From contig CM055108.1 in the NCBI GenBank assembly GCA_029204225.1, positions 21,860,326 through 21,924,325 on the forward strand: a stretch of 64,000 nucleotides of DNA, written 5' to 3'. The notes under the pieces are model-generated. The model was not told where the DNA came from, did not search any database, and was given only the letters and a program-made list of their open reading frames with translations. The stretch is from Diphasiastrum complanatum. Lineage: Eukaryota; Streptophyta; Lycopodiopsida; Lycopodiales; Lycopodiaceae. This document shows positions 44,701 to 55,900 of this stretch, one piece after another. The translations under genes and the position numbers were made by a program. Each line of letters begins with the position of its first letter. The stretch's first letter is position 1.

Positions 44701-47700
44701 GCAAAGATGATGGACTCATCATGCCTAACTAGAAACTTGTCACATGAGATTGAGATTGGATCATGCTTTTGGAATTTAAGGGAAGACTGTCCTTTCTAGA
44801 TTAAGTTATGGATGCATAATAAGGACATTGATTATATTCTAAGGACTTGAGGCTTTAGTAAGTCAAGGGTCGGTGATCGACGAGGACACCGGTCCCAAGT
44901 GGGGACCGGTGTGTCACAAGTAGTGATCCGGTGTGGCCACCTGAGAAGCTGTCAGAGACTCGGTGTGTTTTGACCGTCGGGGCCCTAGCCGTCAGTGACA
45001 AGATGCTAGCCGGCAAGTAGTCGGGGTGACCAAGATGGTCACGAGTCTTTGATGGGGCACGGGGGTGGTACCCTATGAGTCACTCAGAATTCACAGGTCA
45101 TGCATGCCAAGTGGACTGATCACCCACAGTTGGATGCCATGTGCCAGTTGACATGAATAGCAGGTAGGACTCAAAGAGGGGGTGCCTATGGTTGGGAGGT
45201 TGATCCTATCCAGATGCAGCTGACTTTGAAGCACAAAGAGGCATCTCCTATGGCTCGTCATGCTTACAACAAGTCTCCCCTCAATCTAGAGCAAAAAGGA
45301 CAAGGCCAAGAAAGACGGATTATGTTTTTTCTGTCTTGGCAAGCATCTTGTCAAAGATTGTCCTTGCAGCACGGACACGACGCTCCATGTTATACAGCAA
45401 CGTCAAGATAAGGACAAGGATGAGGAGATTTTGGAAGACTTATTAGTAAGCGACGTTGAATAGGCAGCCTGTTATAGTTTTTTTTTTCTTTTGCATGTAT
45501 ATAAAGTTTGGGCATGAGGGTATGTCTCATGTCTTAAAGGGGGAGTGACCTTTTGTTGAAGGTCCTCTTGTTACCTGTATGCAAATAAAGAGAATGGAGA
45601 CTTACTATTGGTTGAGTTATGGAATGTTGATTGCAGTTTTGATTCTCATTTTTGTGATAATCAACTAAGCACACTTGCTAATGAACCACAAGGAACTTCA
45701 TTTACATCTGCATTCCCTAGTGCACATGTTGTTTCTTTACAACCAAAATGTGACCCAACAAGTGAGTTGGAGTAGTCCATCTGCATCAGTTTTAAAAAAA
45801 TGCCAATTAGTAATATGCCAGAGGGATTGCCGCCTAGACAGAACGTGGAGCTGAGCTCGTTCCAAGGCAAAGTCCGGTAAGTAGGCCTCCTTATAGGATG
45901 AGCCTAAAAGAGGAAGAGGAATTCAGAAAGAGGTTGGAGGAGTATCTTAAGCTGGGGTACGTCCGTCCTAGTTATTCACCTTTCGCCTTTCCTATTTGTT
46001 TGTTAAAAAACCGGATGGTAGTTTTCGGATGTGTGTAGAATACAAGTGATTGAAAACAATCATTGTAAAGCACAGGTATCTGTTGCCCAAGGTTGACGAA
46101 GACGTCCAGAAGACGGTCATCCGAACCCGTTTTTGGGCATTATGAGTATGGGTTATGTCATTTGGGCTAACCAATGCTCCAGCCATGTTCATGGTGCTAA
46201 TGAACGATGCCAAGAGTGACTTATGGGCCACATTGTCAACAAGTTGCTAAGTTGTTTATTGAGAATATTGTCAGATTGCATGGCCTTCCGAAGTCCATTG
46301 TGTCTGACAGGGATCCCAAGTTTACGGGGATTGAGGTGTTCGCCAAGCTAGGAACACAATTGCGGATGAATAGCTCTAAGCATCCTCAGACGGATGGTCA
46401 GACAAAGCGAGTGAACCAGATCTTGGAAGATATTCTTAGGGCATATGTTAGTAGTACACAAACAGACTGGGTAAAGCATTTATCGCTATTGGAGTTCGCG
46501 TACATTGATAAGAGACATGTGTCTACAGGATTGAGTCAAATTGAGCTCAATTACGGTTTCAGGCCACTCAGTCCTGCAATCATAGGGATTCCGCATAGGG
46601 TACCTAGCACTGTAGAGTTTTTGACTCAGATGCAACAGAAGCTAGAGATGGCACTAGATAACTTGTCCAAGGTTGTAGCTAGGGGCAGAGAGTTAACGGG
46701 AATTTGAGGAAGGAGATTGGGTGTATTTACTAGTCCCTTTGAATTCGAAGGTGCTACGCACAGGAAGGTGCGCCAAGTTATCTCCTAGGTATTGTGGACC
46801 ATGGTTGATTATTAAGAAGGTGAGCCAAGTAGCCTATAAGCTACAACTACCTGAGGGATGCAAGGTGCATCCAGTATTTCAAGTTAGCAAACTGAAGAGA
46901 TGTTTGTTTGATGGCGATAGCCTGGTGGAAGGTCTAGGGTCTCTAGAGGAGACACCACAGGTTATGGGCCAAAAAGAGTCCTAGATCGAAGGGAGCGACG
47001 ATTGCGAAATTGCCTCCTCCAAGAGTATCTAGTAACTTGGAAAGGGCATCCTTAATCTGATGCTACTTGGGAGACTCGCCAGGCGTTGCAGAAGTCTTAC
47101 CCAGAGTTTGTCATCGAGGACTGATGACTTGCTAAAGGAGGGAAGGATTGTTAGAGCCCAGTTACGACTCCATCATGATCTCGGCACGACCGGTTACCAG
47201 AGGGCATGAGGCCTAGTATTGGCAAGGGTCGGTGACTGACGAGGACATCTGTCCCAAGTGGCGACTGATGCGTCACAAGTAGTGATCCGGTGTGGCCGTC
47301 TGACAAGCTGTCAGAGACGCGGTGTGTTTTGACCGTCGGGACCCTAGCCGTCAGTGACAAGATGCTAGCCGACAAGTAGTCGGGGTGACCAAGATGGTCA
47401 CAAGTCTTTGACGGGGCACGAGGGTGGTACCCTATGAGTCACTCAGAATTCACAGGTCACAGGGGTCATGCATGCCAAGTGGACTGATCACCCACAAGTG
47501 GATGCCATGTGCCAGTTGACAGGAATAGCAGGCAACTTATATAGCATGTTGAAGTACATCTATCGACAATATCATAATTAGCATCACCTAGACTTTCATA
47601 CAACACAAATATTCAAAACAATTAAAATTGTTCCTCAACAAAAATGAGAGAACAATGTGAAAACTTATGAAGATTAGAGTACATCACCTCCCATAGACCT

Positions 47701-49816
47701 AAGTAGGTAGTGGATATGAGATAGAAGTCATTATGAAATCAAATTCTTCAAGAGTATCTAATTGTAATTAGTACTAGTTCTAAGGTAGAGGCGATTTTAG
47801 AATCAATTTTGCCAAAAGGTCTAATAATCTTTGAAACCAAGTCAAACACAGGTGATTGAGAAAGGTGATCAAGGAATCTTGTTTTCCAAGAGTATCTTGT
47901 AGCTTGGAAAGGACTACTGGAGCCATAGAAGACATGCGAGAGTCAGCAAAGGTTATGCAGGATGTATAGAGATCTTTGGCCAACCAATGATAGTTTGTTT
48001 CCAAAAAGGCAATTACGGTACTTTTTAAAATAGGCTATGGTGGGTTGGAACTTCATTTCAAAAATTGACTGGTTTGGTTTCACAAGCTTAAGAGAGTTGG
48101 AGTGTAACAATGGGATGAGATGTTGGCCGAGGAACGAAGAGAATGGGAGGAAAGGTTGGCTCAATATGGGAGATCTCAGATTATGGGATGAGAGTTTTCT
48201 CGATCTGGTAATCAGCTTGATTCTTTTGCTCCTACTCTTAGATCTACAATCAAGGCACATGCATGTACATATGAGTTTCCAACACTAGTATCTATAAATG
48301 AGGCATTACATTGTGCATCTACACAAGAGATAAATGTGCCAAAGGATGCTCTAATTGTAGCAAAGAATACAAATCACACATAAGCATAGGTTCATGAGGC
48401 ACAAACATGATTTGATGGGTGAGTGAATGTTCTAGTTGCAATAAAAATACTAGATCTATGTCATGAAGCATAAGCTTGTACAAACGAGACACATACTTAG
48501 ATTCATTCAAATTATGGTGCATATTAACATCTCAAGTCACATGTTTACATGGTTGCTCTCTACTCCTCTAGTGGTTCTTATACATGCCCATGTTCTAGGA
48601 GCATCATAGCATCTTCTCACTAAACGATACTTCCAATCAAAACAACTATCTACACATGATACTTGAATTTATGACTCATGTTGTACTATTGAGGGGGCTA
48701 TTTCTACTTGGAAGTTATATGTTCAAAGCTTATTCTTCATGTAGTTATATATTATGCATTTGTGGAGCCAAGTACTTTTGATCCTACCTAGCTTTGTAAT
48801 CCCTACAAATAACTTGGTATATCTTTCCACCACCAGATTTATTCCTACCTACTTTTATTTGGCATTCTCGGTCTATACAACCAATTTGGGAGATAGTAAG
48901 CTACCAACATTCATAGTCCCTTGGATAGCTTTGGATCTATGTGCTCCTCCACATCCATTTCTACTTATATGCGATAAAGTAGTAACCGGCCGTGCCGAGA
49001 TCATGATAGAGCCGTAACTGGGCTCTAACAGCAAAGATCTATGCCCATGCTTAATACGAGTAGGAGTGAGGCTTGGGTGTAGTAGTATCGGATGCCAATG
49101 CCTTGAACCCAAGATGATCACCTTGGGGTGATCAATCATTGATTTTGGGGTGGGTCCATATTGGATTATGAGAAAGATATGCATTACTATGAAAATATTT
49201 CAGTGAAAAACACTAAACAGATGAAATTTAAATCCCCCTAGCTTCTAGATGCCAGATTGATGAGTTGTAAAGTGCAATACAAACGACTCATTGGAGGAAG
49301 ATAGAAAATGCTAAGAGATTGGATAAATTAACCAAAAATTGACAAAAATGATGAAGAGGCAAAATGACCTTAAAAGTGGCATAAAATATCTTGACTTTCT
49401 ATAATCAAATATACAAAATGTAGAGTGCACATAAAACACCCTTTTATAGGAAGAACAATCATGCAATTTTTTTCAAAATCTGAAATTAAAAGTACCGTAG
49501 CAATTTGGCAACAACATTGGAGGCCAAGCGGTATGCAGCAACCAGGGTCATGATGTAGATCATGTAACATATATCATGCAACAAACAAGAACGCCAACGA
49601 ACTTGAAGTAAATCATATTGGAAGAATTAATGTAGAACTGGAAAATACTTGTGTAGGCCTACTAGAATTTTTAGACCCCTATCAAATATTGTGGTAACTA
49701 AATCGAGCTAGTACATCTACATAAATCTACATCAAGCTCAATATTTAAAATCGAACTGAACATAGGTAGGTCGGTAGGTGTAAGTAGGTGACTAGGTGGG
49801 GGGTAGGTAGCTAGTG

Positions 49817-49874
<58 letters not shown>

Positions 49875-50317
49875 TTATTAATGTCCTTGAAATACCCTAA
49901 GATACATAGGACTAACAAAAGGTACATGTCAAGTATGCACAATAGGAGCTTAAAAGCTCAAACATCTAAAGAAACAATAACTGCAAAAAAAGAAACTACA
50001 TATAGTGAGATGGCTAGCATAGTCACAGTCCATCATCATAATATGATAGATGTCCCTCCGCCGGTAAAAAAATGGTGTATAGTTTGTTGTGAAATTGTCG
50101 CTGGACGGCGGGATGCGGACCTCTGTCTCCAAGTTTCTCGGTGTTGTCTCTATTGCCATGGAGATGTGGGCTATGGCCTATGGGCTGGCTGTCTCTCTGA
50201 GTGTCTACACTGTCTCTATACCGTCTATGTATGGAAGCATCTGGAATCTCAGCCTCTCCATCAAAATCACTACTCTCCTCTGTCTCCGACGAGATAAGCA
50301 CTCCCTGATGCTCAACT

Positions 50318-50387
<70 letters not shown>

Positions 50388-52921
50388 ACAAAATGATAGC
50401 ATAACATTAGTGTCAAAATCTCTTGTACTAAGTCGCTAGAGGTGTCTCCTTTTAAAGAAATCTAGCAGGCGAGTACTTCAATTAGCTCATCATGCAACAT
50501 GTTTGGAGCTCCAAAGACTCAATTTGTTACTTCACAAATCTCTAAGCCAACTATTCCAACAATGGTTTAAGGAAGAAGAGAAATAACTAACAAGGATACA
50601 AAATATTGTTGAATATCCAATGGTAGAAGTTGGTAATATATTTGGTGTTAAGACTAATGTTACAACTACAAGTGGTATAAACGTGATGCTTGCAATACTG
50701 AATTAAAAAAAAAAAGACCATTCTAGAAGTTGGTGGATGAACAAGATGAGAAAACTATAGGCACTTTGTTACCAAAGGTCAATTGAAATAGGTTCTGCAA
50801 TTTCTAAAGCAAGATTTTGATTAACAAATATGACATGGAATCCCAATGGCGACAGTCAATAAGAGAATGAGGATGCTAATCTATTGAATGAGGCTGATCT
50901 ACATATGTTACAAGAGCATCAATGTGAAAAATTTGATAGTGAAGTGCCAAGAGATGGAAATGGGAGATGACATAAAAGTGTCAATCTGAAGGATGCGAAT
51001 ACATCATTTACATTCATAGTCTTAAATTCATTTGATGGTTCTCAATCCACTAGAACCTTCCGTTTTAGAGCAAAAATTAATGGAAGAAAAATCTATGCTT
51101 TGATTGATAGTGGAAGCACTCACAACTTTTTTAATAGCTGTTTAGATAGGAGTTGTAATTTAACAACTATGAAGAGCCCTAAAATATTATGTGTTCAGAT
51201 TGTTGATGGAAACTTATTAGTTGTGATAAAATTTCAATGGAATCCAAGATTGAAATGGGGAATTATAAGTTGAAAACTAATCTCCACGTGGCTGTTGTGG
51301 GATGTACCTGTTGCAGGCCGTACAACATAGTCAAAAAGCAGTAAAATCCGTACAAAGTATTCTCCGAATCCGATTGTAATTTGTAAGTTGTAACTTGTAA
51401 CTTCAAACTTGTAAGTACTAACTAGTAACTTCTAAGTACTAAGTAGTAGGTAGTAGGTTGAAAGTTGAAAGTTCTAACTTCTATAGATAATAGTTATTAG
51501 TTTGTAACTTTATTGTTTAAACTTTACAATTTTTGGAAGTTCCTGAATGTTTGAAAATTGAGACTGTAATATGTATGATGAATGGTGACAATATCAATAA
51601 TTGACTAAGGAAAGTGTCAAGTGAGCACTGAGTCGTGACTAGTTGGCAATGATCACATACTGAATCTTGTAGGCTCCAAGAGGCTATACAGTCTGTACAG
51701 AGGACTAATCAGGCACATAAGTGAAAGTCCAAATCTATTTTTTGGAGGGAAAATTCATAGAAAGACTGTTTCAGATTGTAATTTTTATGTACAATGATCC
51801 ATGCCTCTTGTCGAGTGCAAGGACCTTACTTGTCCTATCGATAATTCGGCATTGATCAGACTCAAACTCCACCCTATGACCTAAATCAGTGATCCTACTT
51901 ACTGATAACAGATTTGAATTGATCATGCTAGAATTTCAATCTTACAGTACCTTCACCTTCGATAGTGTGAGGGCTATCGTCGCCAAGATGAACGTACTTC
52001 TTTGTACTGTAAGGCGTATAGGAGTGAAAATGTTCACGATGACTGGTCATATGTTGAGTAGCTCCAGAATCCAGAAACCAAGAATTATCCAATGGTGCTT
52101 TTCGGTCTTTGACCATAAATGCTCCTTCGTCCATGTCGATGTTGGGAGGTGTTGTGACTGCATTCATGTGACTGCATTCGCCTGTTGATCAGGTTGCTCT
52201 TCGATTATGGATTTGATAATTGTTCTTGACTATGCGTCAGTTTCTGATTTGATGCGGACTGCTTAGAGCTTTTCTGCTTCTGTCGTTTTGAGCCTTTGTT
52301 GACATATAGAGCATGAGATGATGAAAGAGGACAAAGCGTCTTGACTTCTTCGATTATCTTCCTGCAGCAACATAGTGATAACTCTGGTAAGAGTTAAATG
52401 TGAGTGTGTCGATATGATCATCACCCAGTTCTCACATGTAGAGGGCAAGAAATGTCATAATTGTGTCTTGATCATCTATGACTGATCCGACAACGGCCAT
52501 CTGTTGCAAGAGATTCTTAAACTGGTTAACGTGATTTTGAAGTGATTCACCATTTGACATCTTGAGAGTGAAGAATTTTCTTAGTAGATGTAACTTAGAA
52601 GTTACGTCCCTCACATCATATATTGAGCTCAGGATGTCCCATACTTCTTTCGAAGTTTGAGCTTCAGATATGTGGCCAATCCGAGTGTCTAATATATTGA
52701 GAATAATAAGCGCAAAAGCTTTACCATCTTGAGTCGGTTGTGTCGTCTTCAAGCTTCAATTTTGTACCCGTGACAACATCCCGCAACTCATTGGCGATTA
52801 GCAAGGTCTTCATCTTAAATTTCCACAAGTAATAATTGGATCCATTCAGCTTGTCTACGATAAGACCGACTTTACTTTGAGAATCCATCTGGAACTTTAG
52901 TTTGTCGATATATCGATGACG

Positions 52922-52991
<70 letters not shown>

Positions 52992-55900
52992 TCGTGTTGC
53001 GCTACAATTGGAAATCAACTATCTGATACTGAAATTTGATACCACAAATTGAGGAATATGATACTATGAAAAGTATCTAATGATATCGATTTGATATCGC
53101 GAAAGATATCAAGTATTAGAGCTCTGCTATAACAGATCGCTCTGATATCATGAAGGTACTAACATATTAAATAATACGCTCTGATACCATGTTGGAAAAA
53201 GGTGATAATGCAAAAACGACAAGTCGAAGCTTGTGAATCACTTATCGAGCGTAGCGGAATGGAGCCTGCTTTCCTAATGCATGACTATGCCTATCAATAT
53301 TGAACAAAACATAATGACAGAAGTCACGTTCAATCTTATAGTAACTAGCTTTAAAATCGTTAGTACTACAATGATTACGTAGCCAAACAATAAAGTATTG
53401 AATTATCAGACAAATCTATAAGAGATTTAACAGCTACAAAATAATCACAAGGATGCATACATTCTGACATAATACTGAACGCAATAAAGGATAGATTGAT
53501 TCAACATAAAAACAGATGATGATGAGCACAAGAAAATTGCAGATAGAAACTGCATACTCTAAGCGATCTCTGAGTAACTGCAAACTCTGTTTGATTGCAC
53601 TTCCGCTGATAAGCAGTAAGCGCTAATAGCAAAACTCTAAATGAACTCTAAAGAACTGAGCTAGAATGCTCAAGGGTGTTCAAGCTTGCAAGCTTGAGAG
53701 AGCTGTTACAATACTCTATGAATTTGCATTCTAAATGCATTGAAATAATAGAAGTATGATCAGCTATTTATACTAAGCAAAATGACAGTAGGACAGCTAA
53801 TTAGGTCGTAGATCTTAATGGCCAGTTGGCCATAGTGAGTTGACATCCATCCAGTTAGTACTTCCTGGAAATTCACTTGCTAAATGGTTAGGGCAAGTCT
53901 GTAGCTTTAATTCAAGTGGAACAATTAATTGTCATTCATCTGAAGTAGCCGAAGTGGCTGAAGTCTCCGAAGTCACTAAAGTTTGTCGAATGATGTCCAA
54001 TATGTCGGATCCACCTGTGAGCGATTTCCCATGTATTTCTGCAGATTGTGTAAAAACATGCATAAAACTGCAGAGCTGGATAATAGAGTGGATGAAGATT
54101 AAAGATCGATTAGTCGATAATCAAGAAAATAATCCAACACTGGGCTTCGTCCCATCAACTTCCATTTTTTTTAGAGAAAAAAAAAGGCCATAATGTAATG
54201 AAACCTTGTGGGATGGGAGGGGGGTTATGAAAGAGATTAAAACAACCCAAAATTTCAATTTAAAAAAGAGTTCTTTAAAACTCAAAGTTCTAAAGAAGCT
54301 CGAGAAAAAAGAAATCACACTTTATTCAAAAAACCAAAAGAACTTAAATTGCCCAAGTTCTAAGGTTTTAAAAACTTGAAACAAAGGTGATGGCAACAAG
54401 AACACAGCCAGAAAAGGAACTAATAACCGCAAAAGCCACAAAGGAACGTGTGCACTTTAGTATTTACAAAGGAATCGGTTGTTCTGATACCAACTGTTAC
54501 AACCCCCATAGATCTCTGATTGCTTTGAAGGTTGACACACACTCGTTATCAATGACGGCACACCGTATCCACCCATCCGTAGGGCCATTGCCGACCCAAC
54601 CCCATGCACTGGAGTTACTGACACCACCATGCCCAATCAAGCCTCTGACAATAATTGGCGTCTCATACCGCCAACCATCGCCCTCGGCTCTCCCTAGCAT
54701 ACATCTCCTAGCTTGGAGATACATCCTGGCTACTGCACATGCCCTCAATCCACCAACTTCCGGGTAGGCTGAATGATTGGCATAAGGGCCCCACCACTAT
54801 ATAGGCATACGAGTTAACCTTGTCCAATCTAAGAACTTTTTAAGTTGGCCTTCCTATAACTTCCAACCTCCACCAACTATCGATCTCTACCTAAGATATG
54901 AGGCAATCTTTGTAGTCTCCTCATGCAGCACAACTCCTCTCCTTGTAGCGCCAAATCTCCTTCCACAAAACTACCTTTGTTGTAGGTGAAGATCAAAAGT
55001 AAGAGATGGCTAGGGAGAATCAATCTGCATATGATGATTGATCCCAATCATTGAGTACCTCCTTGTTCTCTCGAACCTTGAACCATGCTCAAATACCATG
55101 TTAGAAAACTGACTTGCTCGTACAAGTAATCCAAGACAAGATTCCTATTGTTGTTAGACAGACACAAACAACAATGATGAAGCAATGATGATGAGATGCA
55201 CTCCAACTATGTCCCATTGCAAATAGACTAGGGTGCACTACATACTTAAAGACAATAGTCTATGGCAAAAAGCAAAAGCAAAAGCAACCTCAAAGCAACT
55301 GCCTAATTGATGTCTCTATATAAGGTAAAAGCACCCACGCTTTATCTACAGCAAAACTTGTGCTCCAGATCAAGCATTGGAATTTCGAACTTTCTAACTA
55401 AAGTCTAACTTGACTTTACTAAATATAGGTTAAGGCCCCTAGAATTAGCACGCAGGCATGGCCCAATAATCCTAGATGACAACATTATGGATAACAATGT
55501 GACTCTAACAAAGGCCTCATTAGAATCAAAATAAGATTTCACAAATTTTTGCTTTTGTTGTGGGCCTTAGGTGAGACACCAATCACCAATTGACCTTTCA
55601 ATATGTGGGGAAAAGTGTTGGCAAGTTGAGTTGCCTTTAGGACATATGCGGTGTGAACATTAACTCTAACAAAGACCTCATTAGAATCAAAATAAGATTT
55701 CACAAATTTTTGCTTTTGTTGTGGGCCTTAGGTGAGACACCAATTACCAATTGACCTTTCAATATGTGGGGAAAAGTGCTGGCAAGTTGAGTTGTCTTTA
55801 GGACATATGCGGTGTAAAATACCAATCAATATCAACTTAAATTTGAAAGAGTGAGGGCCCAACTAAAAGTACCTAGACAAATCACATTGCTCCTCTTTGG

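Larger units (their letters stand above)
44848..47530 (+). mobile_element. Ty3/gypsy element with large internal deletions
   Basis: A 5'-truncated LTR copy (44848-45162), a gag remnant, RT start, integrase end, chromodomain, PPT and a complete-looking 3' LTR (47149-47530) lie in plus order. No primer site follows the first LTR. The body is under 2 kb, so most of gag, all of the protease and most of RT and RNase H are gone. It sits in the USP intron on the antisense strand. Confidence 0.8.
51785..54139 (-). mobile_element. Ty1/copia element, 5' LTR to pre-integrase only
   Basis: Minus-strand order: LTR (54139-53192), PBS (53180-53191), leader with a (GA)n tract, gag from ATG at 52888, protease (52167-51928), pre-integrase remnant to about 51785. 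Everything downstream, and the 3' LTR, is missing. The gag frame has a one-base shift near 52745. It is in the USP intron, co-oriented with the gene. Confidence 0.85.

Noticed and set aside
50089-50439. 116-codon plus frame ending in an Arg-Glu repeat
   Set aside because: The tail is the translated GA microsatellite; the rest has no motif.
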